Shown here one piece after another: positions 25,338 to 33,474 of a stretch of 64,000 nt of DNA. Numbering within the stretch: position 1 is the stretch's first letter; the number at the start of each line of letters is the position of its first letter. Below the pieces are notes generated by a model. It made no database searches. It worked only from the letters and a program-made list of their open reading frames with translations, and was not told the DNA's origin. Made by a program: the position numbers and the translations under genes. The stretch lies in contig CAVVOG010000003.1 of NCBI GenBank assembly GCA_963749895.1, positions 1,178,001 to 1,242,000 of the forward strand, written 5' to 3'. This DNA is from AC-51 sp963749895. GTDB lineage: Bacteria; Actinomycetota; UBA4738; HRBIN12.

Positions 25338-26263
25338 AGCGCCTCGAACGCTCCCGCCCGCTTCGCGAGGAGCAGGTAGACGACCATGACCACCATCGCC
25401 ACGAAGGTGAAGGCGGCTGCCAGCGGATCGTTGCCCACCACGCCCTGCTGCACGTAGACCTGCTGGCCCAAGATCAGCTCGGAGCTGCCGAACATGTTCG
25501 GCAGGATGAAGTCGCCCAGGGTGAGCGAGAACGTGAAGATCGACCCCGCGATCAGGCCGGGGATCGCGAGCGGCACGATCACCCGGCGGAACGTGAGCCG
25601 GGGTCGTGCGCCGAGGTCGCTCGAGGCCTCCAGGTAGCTCCGGGGCACCCGCTCGAGCGCCGTCTCGAGCGGAAGCACCATGAACGGGAGCCACAGGTAG
25701 GTGAACACGATCACGAGGCTGAACCGCGACGCGATCAGCGACGAGCCGCCCAGGAACGGGATCCGAAGGACCACGTCGACGACTCCTTCGATCCCCAGCT
25801 TGCGCAGGGCCCACAGCAGCATGCCCTCGTTCGCGAGGATCTGCCGCCAGGAGAGCGCCCGCACCAGGTAGCTCGACCACAGCGGCATCAACACCGCCAG
25901 GTACAGGATCGTCTTCATCCGCGGGCTCGCGAAGCGGGCCATGTAGTAGGCGAGGGGGAAGGCGAGCGTCGCGCACAGCACGGTCACCCCGAACGCGAGC
26001 CCGACGGTCCGCACGATGATGTCGCGGTTCGCTCCCTCGAACAGCTGCTCGTACGTCGACAGCGTGAAGGCGGTGTCGATCGCCCCCGTGAACTCCCGGA
26101 GGCTCCAGAAGCTCTGCCGGAGCATCGCCCCGACGGACCCGAGGTAGACCACGACGAGCCACAGCACCGCCGGGGCCATCAGCAGGAGCAGCTTCGCCCG
26201 CGGGTGGCGGTAGAAGAACGCCGAGATGCGGCGCCCGGTCGTCATCGGGACGTTCGCCGACAC
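25334..26263 (-). CDS. potB: ABC transporter permease, polyamine type (PotB-like)
   Basis: A 309-residue permease with six membrane segments, the long periplasm-side loop after the first helix, and the EAA loop YLEASSDLGARPRLTFRRVIVPLAIPG. It carries FSLTLGDFILPNMFG, characteristic of PotB. It partners PotC to form the channel. A 74-base gap with a strong hairpin separates it from potD. Confidence 0.88.
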   Translation of the reverse strand: MSANVPMTTGRRISAFFYRHPRAKLLLLMAPAVLWLVVVYLGSVGAMLRQSFWSLREFTGAIDTAFTLSTYEQLFEGANRDIIVRTVGLAFGVTVLCATLAFPLAYYMARFASPRMKTILYLAVLMPLWSSYLVRALSWRQILANEGMLLWALRKLGIEGVVDVVLRIPFLGGSSLIASRFSLVIVFTYLWLPFMVLPLETALERVPRSYLEASSDLGARPRLTFRRVIVPLAIPGLIAGSIFTFSLTLGDFILPNMFGSSELILGQQVYVQQGVVGNDPLAAAFTFVAMVVMVVYLLLAKRAGAFEAL

Positions 26264-26285
26264 GGTCTACCTCCGGGACGGGCGA

Positions 26286-26311
26286 GGTGGAGCCCCGGCA
26301 GGGGCTCCACC
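26286..26311 (-). other. stable hairpin between potD and potB
   Basis: A perfect 11-bp inverted repeat (GGTGGAGCCCC / GGGGCTCCACC) with a 4-base loop lies between potD and potB. No U-tract follows, so it is more likely an mRNA-stabilising or partial-attenuation element than a full terminator. It would favour excess binding protein over permease. Confidence 0.7.
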
Positions 26312-26337
26312 TTCGCGCGTCGTCGTCTCGGGGCCGA

Positions 26338-27597
26338 TCAACGGCCGCCGATCACCGCCACGTAGTTCGTGACCCACTCCAGGTACGGGACGCAGTCCGT
26401 CGAGCCGTCGCCCTTGAAGCAGTCGGCCTGCGGCGTCTTCCAGAAGTAGATCTGCTCGAAGTTGTCGAACCCGTTGACGGTGCAGCCGTCCGGGCCGAGG
26501 AGCTCGTTGCCCTCGCACGCCGCCGGGACCGCCGGGACCGAGCCGAACCACGACGCCAGGTCGCCCTGGAGCTTCGGGTTCAGCGACCACTCGAGCCACT
26601 GGTACGCGCAGTTCGGGTGCGGCGCGTTCGCGTGCATCATCGTGGTGTCGGCCCAGCCCGTCGCCCCTTCCTTGGGGACGACGCTCAGGAACCGCTCACC
26701 GGTGCCCTCGATGAAGTTCACCTGGAACGGCCACGACGAGCTCGCGACGGCCTCACCGTTCACGAAGTCGTCCATCTGGACGAACGCGTCGTGCCAGTAG
26801 CGGCCGACCAGTTCGCGCTGCTGACGCAGCAGGTTCAGCGCGGCGTCGAACTGGTCACGCGTCAGCGCGTACGGGTCCTCTATCCCCAGCTCGGGCTGGG
26901 TGTTCATGAGGTAGAGGGCCGCGTCGGCGATGTAGATGGCTCCGTCGTAGGCCTGGACGCGGCCTGCGTTCGACTTCCCGTCGGGCAGCGTCTGCTCCTC
27001 GAACACGACCGACCAGGAGTCCGGCGTGACGTCCTCGAAGGCGTCCGTGCTGTACATCAGCACGTTCGAGCCCCACTGGTACGGGACGCCGTAGTGCTCC
27101 ATCTCGCCGTTGCCGTTCGTGTCCACAGTGAACCACGGGGCGTCCTGCAGACGTTCGTCGACCGTGTCGAAGCTGGGGATCAGGTCGAGGTTGATCGGCT
27201 GCACCGTCCCCCCGTAGATCAGGCGCAGGCTGGCATCACCCGAGGCGGTGACGAGGTCGTACGCGGTCCCCTCCTGCATCAGCGAGACCATCTCGTCGGA
27301 CGTGCCGGCGGTCTTGATGTTGACCTGGCAGCCGGTGTCGGTCTCGTACTGGGTCACCCAGTCGTAGTTCTCGTCGGTCGAGCCGTCCTCGATGTAGCCG
27401 GCCCACGCGACGATGTTGACCTCGCCCTCACCCTCGCCGATCTCGGTGATCGGCGGGGAATCTGGGTCCCCCCCTGGAGCGGCGGTCTCGGTGCCCCCGC
27501 CCCCGTCCGTCTCGCTCTCCGAACCGTCGCTCCCGCAGCCCGCTGCCACGAGCGCGAGGACGGCCAGGAACGCCACCAGACGCACCCATCTGCTCAT
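26338..27597 (-). CDS. potD: extracellular solute-binding lipoprotein, spermidine/putrescine type
   Basis: A 419-residue lipoprotein. A signal peptide ends in the lipobox LVAAGC (Cys about 21), followed by a Gly/Ser/Glu-rich tether. The mature domain has NIVAWAGYIEDGSTDENYDWVTQYE, YDLVTASGDASLRLI, VPYQWGSNVLMYST and SSWPFQVNF, resembling PotD-like type II binding proteins. Extra cysteines near the C-terminus (ACEGNELLGPDGC, DCFKGDGSTDC) could form disulfides outside the cell. Polyamine is the family substrate; a related cation or amino-acid polyamine is possible. The start overlaps the potA stop by four bases. Confidence 0.88.
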   Translation of the reverse strand: MSRWVRLVAFLAVLALVAAGCGSDGSESETDGGGGTETAAPGGDPDSPPITEIGEGEGEVNIVAWAGYIEDGSTDENYDWVTQYETDTGCQVNIKTAGTSDEMVSLMQEGTAYDLVTASGDASLRLIYGGTVQPINLDLIPSFDTVDERLQDAPWFTVDTNGNGEMEHYGVPYQWGSNVLMYSTDAFEDVTPDSWSVVFEEQTLPDGKSNAGRVQAYDGAIYIADAALYLMNTQPELGIEDPYALTRDQFDAALNLLRQQRELVGRYWHDAFVQMDDFVNGEAVASSSWPFQVNFIEGTGERFLSVVPKEGATGWADTTMMHANAPHPNCAYQWLEWSLNPKLQGDLASWFGSVPAVPAACEGNELLGPDGCTVNGFDNFEQIYFWKTPQADCFKGDGSTDCVPYLEWVTNYVAVIGGR

Positions 27598-28700
27598 CCG
27601 CTCTCCTCCTTCGGGTCCTCAGACCCCTCTTCCCCCTGCCCGACCGGGCGTGCGTGCTGTCGCTCCCACGCGATCCACACCCGCCGGCCGCGCACCTGCA
27701 GGGCCTCCATCGACGACGACGCCAGGTTCTGGCGCACCACGACGAGCTCTCCCCCGGAATCGAGGGCGACGACGAACCGGGTGAAGGCGCCCAGGTAGAC
27801 GACCTTCGACACGGTCCCCGCGGCGGTCGCCCAACCGTCGCGCGGGACGACCATCTTGAGCTCCATGTGGATCTTCTCGGGCCGGATCGTCACGGCGTGA
27901 CCCGACCCCGTCACGGCGCGCGCCGCGTCACCCTCGAGCACGTTGGACACGCCCACGAACCCGGCGACGAACCCGGTCGACGGCTGCTCGTACACCTCGG
28001 CCGGGGTGCCCACCTGCTCGATCCGCCCGTGGCTGAACACCGCCAGGCGGTCGCTCATCGTGAGCGCTTCCTCCTGGTCGTGCGTGACGTAGACGAACGT
28101 CAGGCCGACGCGCTGCTGGATCTCCTTCAGCTCCACCTGCATCGCCTGGCGCAGCTTCAGGTCGAGCGCGCCGAGCGGCTCGTCGAGCAGGAGCACCTTC
28201 GGGCGGAGCACCAACGCCCGGGCCAGCGCCACCCGTTGCCGCTGGCCGCCCGACAACGCGGCCGGCTTGCGATCCTCGAAACCCTCCAGTCGCACCATCC
28301 GCAGCGCCTCGAGGGCCCTGTCGTGCCGTGCGGCCTTCGCGAGCTTCTGCACACGAAGCCCGTACTCGACGTTCTCGACGACCGACATGTGCGGGAACAA
28401 CGCGTAGTCCTGGAAGACGGTGTTGACCTCACGGGCGAACGGCGGCAACCCCGACACGTCCTGCCCCCCCAGGAAGATCCTCCCCGCGGTGGGGCGTTCG
28501 AACCCAGCGATCATCCGCAGGCACGTGGTCTTCCCCGAGCCCGACGGTCCGAGCATCGAGAAGAACTCGCCCTCGTGGACCTCCAGGTCGATCCCGTCGA
28601 CGGCCGTGAAGTCCCCGAACCGCTTCACGACCCCGTCGAATCGGACGGCGATGCCGCCCTCGTCGGGCCGTGCGTCGGGAACGATCGCAGCGTCGGTCAA
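27594..28700 (-). CDS. potA: ABC transporter ATP-binding protein, polyamine type (PotA-like)
   Basis: About 368 residues. Nucleotide-binding domain with GPSGSGKTT, Q-loop FQDYALFPHM, signature LSGGQRQRVALARAL, Walker B VLLLDEPLGALD and H-loop YVTHDQEEAL; a C-terminal TOBE domain follows (from about 275). It energises the PotBC permease. The start is uncertain: TTG at 28700 has GAGGGG five bases upstream and is preferred. Upstream ATGs near 28739-28742 overlap a probable -10 box (CATGAT, 17 bases after TTGCGG). Confidence 0.87.
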   Translation of the reverse strand: MTDAAIVPDARPDEGGIAVRFDGVVKRFGDFTAVDGIDLEVHEGEFFSMLGPSGSGKTTCLRMIAGFERPTAGRIFLGGQDVSGLPPFAREVNTVFQDYALFPHMSVVENVEYGLRVQKLAKAARHDRALEALRMVRLEGFEDRKPAALSGGQRQRVALARALVLRPKVLLLDEPLGALDLKLRQAMQVELKEIQQRVGLTFVYVTHDQEEALTMSDRLAVFSHGRIEQVGTPAEVYEQPSTGFVAGFVGVSNVLEGDAARAVTGSGHAVTIRPEKIHMELKMVVPRDGWATAAGTVSKVVYLGAFTRFVVALDSGGELVVVRQNLASSSMEALQVRGRRVWIAWERQHARPVGQGEEGSEDPKEESG

Positions 28701-28772
28701 TCCCACCCCTCTCGGACGTCGCGGAACGGCGCACATCATGACGGGCGCCGCGGGTCCCCGCAACACGAGGCG

Positions 28773-29765
28773 TCAGCGCGAGGTGGAGGTGCGAGCGGCC
28801 AGGCCTCGGGCGATCTGCCCGACGACCCCGGGCCCGTGGTAGATCAGGCCGGTGTAGAGCTGCACCGTCGTCGCGCCGGCGTCCAGGCAAGCGGCGGCGT
28901 CGGACGGCGTCGCGATGCCGCCACATGCGTTCACCGGCAGACCGGTCGCCGTCCGGACTTCCGCGACGCAGGCGACCGTCGTCTCGATCAGCGGGCCGCC
29001 CGAGAGCCCGCCCCGACCTACCGCCAGCCGCGGGTCCTCCATCGGACGCGTGTTGCCGCACGTGAGCCCGTCGGCGCCGGCTTCCGCCGCCATATTGGCG
29101 AGCGCGACGACCGCCTCGCGTCCGGTCACGTCGTGGAACGGCGCGAGCTTCACGAACAGCGGTCGCGGCGTGCGCTCACGGATCGCACGGACGAGGGCCC
29201 CTAGGTGGGTCTCCGTGTCGGTATCGCGCCCCCACGCCACGTTCGGACAGCTCGCGTTCAGCTCGATCCCGTCCACGTGTGGCTCGATCAGGGCGAGCGA
29301 GGCCACGACGTCGTCGAGCGCCTCGTCGGCGAGGCTCACGAATCGGGGACAGGTCCGACGGGTCCGCGCGAGGGTGTCCGCCATCGTCGCCGCCCCGGGG
29401 TTCGGGAGGCCCATCGCGTTCACGAGCGCGCCCCGGCTCGGATCGCGGACGATCCGTGGACGCGGGTTCCCCTCCCGGGCGGCACGCGTGACGGTCCCGC
29501 CGACGACGTAGCCGAACCCGAGACGCCCGAGCGTGTCGAGATGACGGCAGGTCTTGTCGAAGCCGGCCGCGAGCCCGATCGGTACCCGCAGCGGGATCCC
29601 GGCGAGGGTGGTCGTCAGGTCGAGGTCACGCGGCACCCCGCCGATCCGCGACCACGGGAGGGGCAAGCTCAGGAGCCGCTGGGCGACCTCGTGGGCCCGC
29701 TCGGGCTCCATCGAGAAGAACGCCCGGCGGCCGACGGCGTCGTACCATCCGTTGCCCCGGCCCAT
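28773..29765 (-). CDS. pyrD: dihydroorotate dehydrogenase, class-2-like with a Cys at the catalytic loop
   Basis: A 330-residue flavoprotein oxidising dihydroorotate to orotate. The N-terminus (RAFFSMEPERAHEVAQRLL), LRVPIGLAAGFDK, LVNAMGLPN, GGLSGGPL and VQLYTGLIYHGPG match the membrane-associated class 2 enzyme, which uses quinone. The catalytic loop reads ELNASCPNVAWG with Cys where class 2 normally has Ser (NxSSPNT), as in soluble class 1 enzymes. It has a likely leaderless start nine bases after a -10 box shared with pyrE. Class and electron acceptor are therefore less certain than the reaction. Confidence 0.88.
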   Translation of the reverse strand: MGRGNGWYDAVGRRAFFSMEPERAHEVAQRLLSLPLPWSRIGGVPRDLDLTTTLAGIPLRVPIGLAAGFDKTCRHLDTLGRLGFGYVVGGTVTRAAREGNPRPRIVRDPSRGALVNAMGLPNPGAATMADTLARTRRTCPRFVSLADEALDDVVASLALIEPHVDGIELNASCPNVAWGRDTDTETHLGALVRAIRERTPRPLFVKLAPFHDVTGREAVVALANMAAEAGADGLTCGNTRPMEDPRLAVGRGGLSGGPLIETTVACVAEVRTATGLPVNACGGIATPSDAAACLDAGATTVQLYTGLIYHGPGVVGQIARGLAARTSTSR

Positions 29766-29774
29766 CGGCGGGCC

Positions 29775-29782
29775 ACTATAGT
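29775..29782. promoter_or_regulatory. palindromic shared -10 element for pyrD and pyrE (ACTATAGT)
   Basis: ACTATAGT is self-complementary and contains TATAGT on both strands. On the plus strand it ends eight bases before the pyrE GTG (29791); on the minus strand it ends nine bases before the pyrD ATG (29765). Both genes lack Shine-Dalgarno sites. One symmetric -10 box therefore appears to drive two divergent leaderless pyrimidine genes. Confidence 0.65.
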
Positions 29783-29790
29783 CGCGAGCC

Positions 29791-30312
29791 GTGAACCCGG
29801 ACCCCGTGAACGCCGACCTGGTCCGCCGGATGGTCGAGGCCTCCGAGCTCCACGGCGAGTTCGTGCTGTCGTCGGGGAAGACCTCGTCGGTCTACTTCGA
29901 CAAGTTCCGGTTCCTGACCCGGCCGGACCTGCTCCGCGATGTCGCCGAAGAGGTCGCAGGGTTGCTGGCCCCCGGGACCGAGCTCCTGGGCGCGCCCGAA
30001 GGAGCCGCGATGCTCCTCGTCGCGGCGGTCTCGCTCCGAACGGGGCTGCCCGTCACCGTCGTGCGGAAGGAGCCGAAGGCCTACGGGACGCGCGCGCAGG
30101 TCGAGGGGGACGTCCCGGCGGGAGCCCGAACGACGCTGTTGGAGGACGTCAGCACGACGGGACATCAGGTCCGCAGGGCCGCGGAGGTCCTGGCTGCGGC
30201 AGGTGCCGACGTCGCACGGATCGTCCTGGCGATCGACCGTGGTGGCGCGGACCACCTGCGCGAGGCCGGGTACGTGGTCGCGTCGGTCGCGGTTCTGCGG
30301 CCGACCGACTAG
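29791..30312 (+). CDS. pyrE: orotate phosphoribosyltransferase
   Basis: A 173-residue type I phosphoribosyltransferase making OMP from orotate and PRPP. It has ASELHGEFVLSSGKTSSVYFDKF, the lysine-rich loop VVRKEPKAYGTRAQVEG and the PRPP motif TTLLEDVSTTGHQVRRAAEVL. The PRPP motif has Ser where OPRTs often have Val (EDVVTTG). Leaderless GTG start. It is divergent from pyrD, so two steps of UMP synthesis share one promoter region. Confidence 0.92.
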   Translation: MNPDPVNADLVRRMVEASELHGEFVLSSGKTSSVYFDKFRFLTRPDLLRDVAEEVAGLLAPGTELLGAPEGAAMLLVAAVSLRTGLPVTVVRKEPKAYGTRAQVEGDVPAGARTTLLEDVSTTGHQVRRAAEVLAAAGADVARIVLAIDRGGADHLREAGYVVASVAVLRPTD

Positions 30313-30318
30313 AGCAGG

Positions 30319-31035
30319 TCAGGCGCGGACGCAGCGCCAGATCCGGAGCTGCCAGAGCATCCGGCTGCCGCGCTGGCGGAAGCTGACCAGCCCCTCCTTC
30401 ACCATCCTCGCGACGGCCTTCGAACGCGCGACGAGGTCGGGCAGAGGGAACTCCCGCTCGAGCACCGGTTCGATCCGGTCCCCGAAGATCTCGCGCACGG
30501 CGTCCAACACGGCCGATTCATGCTGGAGCGTGCCGGTCGGCAGGTAGAGGCGACCCCCCGGCGCGAGCGTGTCGCCGATCGACCGGACGAACTTCACCGG
30601 CAGCTCCGCCCCGGTCGGTCCGCCGGAGGGAACGTCGCGGAACCAACCCGAAGCTTCGGCGATCTCGTCGGGGATCCCGGACACGTCGCCGATCAGGACG
30701 GTGGCCCGCACGTCCCGCACCGGCTCGAGCAGGTCACCCTGGCGGAACTCGCAGACCTCGGCCAGACCCAGGCGCTTCGCGTTCTCGACCGCGGCATGGA
30801 CCGCCCCCTCGGACAGGTCGCATCCGTACACCTTCCCTGCGCCGAGCTTCGCGGCGACGAACGACAGCACGCCGCTGCCGCATCCGACGTCGATCACGGT
30901 GTCGTCCTCCGTGATCTCGAGCGCCTCGGCGAGGGTCCGGCTCGTGTGCGTAGGGCGGAACGTCCCGGGGCCGAGCACGAGGGGGAACGGGCCCGTACGC
31001 CCCCGCCACTCGATCTCGGTCGACTCGGCACTCAT
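30319..31035 (-). CDS. class I SAM-dependent methyltransferase
   Basis: A 238-residue Rossmann methyltransferase. Motif I is VIDVGCGSGVLSFVAAKLGA, motif II region VYGCDLSEGAVHAAVENAKRLGL, and a post-I acidic region FRQGDLLEP follows. No NPPY motif is seen: the corresponding stretch reads LIGDVSGIPDEIAEASGWF, similar to PrmA/small-molecule methyltransferases of the MTS type. The substrate is unknown. The start has a long purine-rich Shine-Dalgarno site (AGGGGGGAGG). It is convergent with pyrE. Confidence 0.82.
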   Translation of the reverse strand: MSAESTEIEWRGRTGPFPLVLGPGTFRPTHTSRTLAEALEITEDDTVIDVGCGSGVLSFVAAKLGAGKVYGCDLSEGAVHAAVENAKRLGLAEVCEFRQGDLLEPVRDVRATVLIGDVSGIPDEIAEASGWFRDVPSGGPTGAELPVKFVRSIGDTLAPGGRLYLPTGTLQHESAVLDAVREIFGDRIEPVLEREFPLPDLVARSKAVARMVKEGLVSFRQRGSRMLWQLRIWRCVRA

Positions 31036-31080
31036 CGGCTGCCTCCCCCCTCCGATCGTCGCCGATGGACGCCCCCGCGG

Positions 31081-31587
31081 TCAACGCCCGGGGATCATCA
31101 CCGTGGGAGGGACGAACACCGCGTCCTCACCCGGTGTCACCTCGTCGTCGGCCACGCGCCGCGCCAGGTCCTCGAGTTCGGCGGCCAGCGTCTCCGTCGG
31201 GACACCCCGATGGGGGTCGGGGTAGGCGCCGACCCGCCCGGCTCCGCGCCGCAGGAGCGTCCGGGCCCCGTGCGCGTTTCCGCGCAGCAGGTGCACGTAC
31301 CCCGCGCCCATCTGCGACAGGCCCTTGAAGAACTCCTCGTCCCCGGTGCCCCGCGCCTGCTTCCAGGCCGTCTCCCACGCCTCGTGCGCGCCGAACCAGT
31401 TGCGCTCGTTCACGAAACGAAGGCCCGCCAGGTGGTTCTCGTCGAGGCTCATCGCGTCGAAGTCGGGCAGGTGGAGCTGGTTCTGGGCCTCCCACGGCAG
31501 TGGCCTGCCCAGCAGGTCCCGGGGGCGCTCGGGCTTCTGCCGGATCTCGCTGGGGACGCCGGTCTTCCCGGTGGCTTCCTCACGCAT
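31081..31587 (-). CDS. DUF309 domain protein
   Basis: A 168-residue protein. The DUF309 signature spans about residues 57-120: RFVNERNWFGAHEAWETAWK, FFKGLSQMGAGYVHLLRGN and ARTLLRRGAGRV. It is an alpha-helical fold of unknown function with conserved His and Glu residues that could bind a metal. The N-terminal 45 residues are charged and poorly conserved. Its start lies six bases after a TAGCAT -10 box. Confidence 0.82.
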   Translation of the reverse strand: MREEATGKTGVPSEIRQKPERPRDLLGRPLPWEAQNQLHLPDFDAMSLDENHLAGLRFVNERNWFGAHEAWETAWKQARGTGDEEFFKGLSQMGAGYVHLLRGNAHGARTLLRRGAGRVGAYPDPHRGVPTETLAAELEDLARRVADDEVTPGEDAVFVPPTVMIPGR

Positions 31588-31593
31588 GTCCCG

Positions 31594-31599
31594 ATGCTA
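31594..31599 (-). promoter_or_regulatory. -10 box (TAGCAT), leaderless DUF309 gene
   Basis: TAGCAT ends six bases before the ATG at 31587, with no Shine-Dalgarno site. Confidence 0.5.
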
Positions 31600-31619
31600 C
31601 CGGCCGATGGCGACAGCGC

Positions 31620-32039
31620 TCAGCCGCGATCCTCCTCATCAGCCGAGAGTTCCTCGAGCGCCTCGCGCACCGTGTCGTAGCGACGGTCGCCGAGCCGGCG
31701 CCGCGTCCGCTGCTCGAGGGTCTGGACCGCCCGACGGCACTCGGTCGTGGCCCTTCGGCCGTGCGCGGTCAACCGCACGAGCTTCGCGCGGCCGTCCGTC
31801 GCGTCTGCCACCCGGCGCACGTACCCACGCGCTTCGAGATCGTCGACCAGGCTCATCATCGCCTGCTTCGTGATGCCGGCTGCGACCGCGAGCTCGGTGA
31901 CGCGTGAGCCGCTGCGCCGATCGATCGTGAGGAACAGCGCCGCGTCGGCCGGACGCAGATCCGGGTACCCGCGCTCGGCGAGATCGGCGTCGAGCTCCGT
32001 CGCGAGCGCTCGGCGCGCCTCCAGCAGCAGACGGGTCAT
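31620..32039 (-). CDS. MarR-family transcriptional regulator
   Basis: A 139-residue winged-helix regulator: RPADAALFLTIDRRSGSRVTELAVAAGITKQAMMSLVDDLEARGYVRRV (helix-turn-helix), then the wing DATDGRAKLVRLTAHGRR and a C-terminal dimer helix. It is divergent from the VIT gene and may control it. A TTGACG...CATCCT pair with a 17-base spacer lies upstream on the minus strand. The ligand is unknown. A GTG nine bases upstream is an alternative start. Confidence 0.85.
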   Translation of the reverse strand: MTRLLLEARRALATELDADLAERGYPDLRPADAALFLTIDRRSGSRVTELAVAAGITKQAMMSLVDDLEARGYVRRVADATDGRAKLVRLTAHGRRATTECRRAVQTLEQRTRRRLGDRRYDTVREALEELSADEEDRG

Positions 32040-32123
32040 GTCGGTCACCGTCCGAGGATGCGCAGGCGGGCACCATCCGTCAATCACATCGACCGACCGG
32101 CGTGACGCGTGATCGCCGACGGG

Positions 32124-32129
32124 TAGCCT
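32124..32129 (+). promoter_or_regulatory. -10 box (TAGCCT), leaderless VIT gene
   Basis: TAGCCT ends eight bases before the ATG at 32138, with no Shine-Dalgarno site. Confidence 0.5.
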
Positions 32130-32137
32130 GGCACGCG

Positions 32138-32962
32138 ATGAGCACGGATCTCCCGCCGTCCGCACAGGAGACGAAGCGTCGCCTCCCCGAGATCTTGGAG
32201 GCGCGGCGTCGACTTCGGCGTCGGAAACCCGAGGGGCTCGTCCCCCACGCCGGTCCGGTCGAGGGGGAGCAGACCGCCGGGGCCGGCAAGAGCGGCACGC
32301 TCCGTGCCGCGATCTTCGGGGTGAACGACGGGCTCGTGTCGAACGCCGCCCTGATCATGGGGTTCGCGGGGGCATCGCAGGAGCGGGGCGTGATACTCCT
32401 GGCGGGGATCAGCGGACTGCTCGCCGGTGCCTTCTCGATGGGCGCGGGCGAGTACATCTCGATGCGGGTCCAACGGGAGCTCCTCGAGCGGATGCTGCAC
32501 CTGGAGGCGCACGAGCTGGGGTCCGATGCCGAGACCGAGCGGGTCGAGCTCGCCGAGATCTACCGTCGCAAGGGCCTGACGCCGGAGCTGGCCGACGAGG
32601 TCGCCACCGAGCTGATGCGCGACCCGAAGGTGGCCCTGGACACCCACGCGCGGGAGGAGCTTGGGATCGACCCGGACGAGGGGCTCGGCTCGCCGTGGGG
32701 GGCAGCCGGCTGGTCGTTCCTCACGTTCTCGGCCGGCGCGCTCGTTCCGCTCGCGCCGTTCCTGTTCATCGCCGGGACGGCGGGCACGATCGCGGCCGCT
32801 ACGGTCACGGGTCTGGCACTCCTGATCGTGGGCGGTCTGACGTCGATGCTCACCGGCAGACCTCCCGTGCGCTCGGCGCTGCGGATGTTCGCGATCGGCA
32901 TGGGCGCCGCACTGGTCACCTACGGTGTCGGGATCGTGCTGGGGGTGTCGATCGCCGGGTGA
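32138..32962 (+). CDS. VIT/CCC1-family metal transporter
   Basis: A 274-residue membrane protein of the VIT1/CCC1 family (Fe2+/Mn2+ export or storage). After a 50-residue charged N-terminus it has AAIFGVNDGLVSNAALIMGFAGAS and LLAGAFSMGAGEYISMRVQREL. A Glu-rich cytoplasmic metal-binding loop (ERMLHLEAHELGSDAETERVELAEIY) precedes the C-terminal membrane segments. The DG and GAGEY motifs that line the transport path are present. It sits beside a MarR regulator and overlaps a GNAT gene by four bases. Confidence 0.9.
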   Translation: MSTDLPPSAQETKRRLPEILEARRRLRRRKPEGLVPHAGPVEGEQTAGAGKSGTLRAAIFGVNDGLVSNAALIMGFAGASQERGVILLAGISGLLAGAFSMGAGEYISMRVQRELLERMLHLEAHELGSDAETERVELAEIYRRKGLTPELADEVATELMRDPKVALDTHAREELGIDPDEGLGSPWGAAGWSFLTFSAGALVPLAPFLFIAGTAGTIAAATVTGLALLIVGGLTSMLTGRPPVRSALRMFAIGMGAALVTYGVGIVLGVSIAG

Positions 32963-33474
32963 GCCAGCTCGAGATCCGTGAAGCTCGTCCCGACGAGTTC
33001 GAGGAGGCCGGGAGGGCGACGATCGCCGCGTACGCCGAGTTCTTCGCTCCCGACGGGGTCGACGAGGACATCGAGTACCTGCGATCGGTCGGTGACGTCA
33101 GCGGGCGGGCCGCCCGCACCTCGATCCTCGTCGCGATCGACGAGGGACGGATCGTGGGGTGCGTGACGCTCGAGCTCGACGGCCGTACCGACGACGACGA
33201 GGGGCCGCTCCCTCCGGAGCACGCCCACATCCGGATGCTCGGCGTGATGCCGGAGGCGCGCGGGCGCGGGATCGGACGGGCCCTGATGGCCGAGTGCGAA
33301 CGCCGTGCCCGTGAGGCCGGAAAGAGCGTGATGACGCTGCACACGACCCACCTGATGGAGACCGCGCAGGAGATGTATCGGTCGATGGGCTACGAGCGGA
33401 CCGACGACTGGGTGCTGCCGGACGGCTTCGTGCTTCTCGGCTACCGCAAGCCGCTTCAGCCCTCGACGAGCTGA
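32959..33474 (+). CDS. GNAT-family N-acetyltransferase
   Basis: A 171-residue acetyl-CoA-dependent acyltransferase: LEIREARPDEFEEAGRATIAAY at the start, acetyl-CoA loop IRMLGVMPEARGRGIGRALM (Q/R-x-x-G-x-G/A type), and YRSMGYERTDDWVLPDGFVLLGY at the end. The acceptor is unknown. Translation starts with GTG in a GTGA overlap with the VIT stop. Its 3' end overlaps the convergent ABC exporter by 19 bases. Confidence 0.87.
   Translation: MSQLEIREARPDEFEEAGRATIAAYAEFFAPDGVDEDIEYLRSVGDVSGRAARTSILVAIDEGRIVGCVTLELDGRTDDDEGPLPPEHAHIRMLGVMPEARGRGIGRALMAECERRAREAGKSVMTLHTTHLMETAQEMYRSMGYERTDDWVLPDGFVLLGYRKPLQPSTS

Noticed and set aside
28739..28766. Upstream ATG codons as potA starts
   Set aside because: They overlap a probable -10 box and lack a ribosome-binding site, while the TTG at 28700 has GAGGGG at a good distance.
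32040..32137. Operator palindrome between MarR and VIT genes
   Set aside because: Only weak, imperfect inverted repeats are present; nothing stood out above chance.
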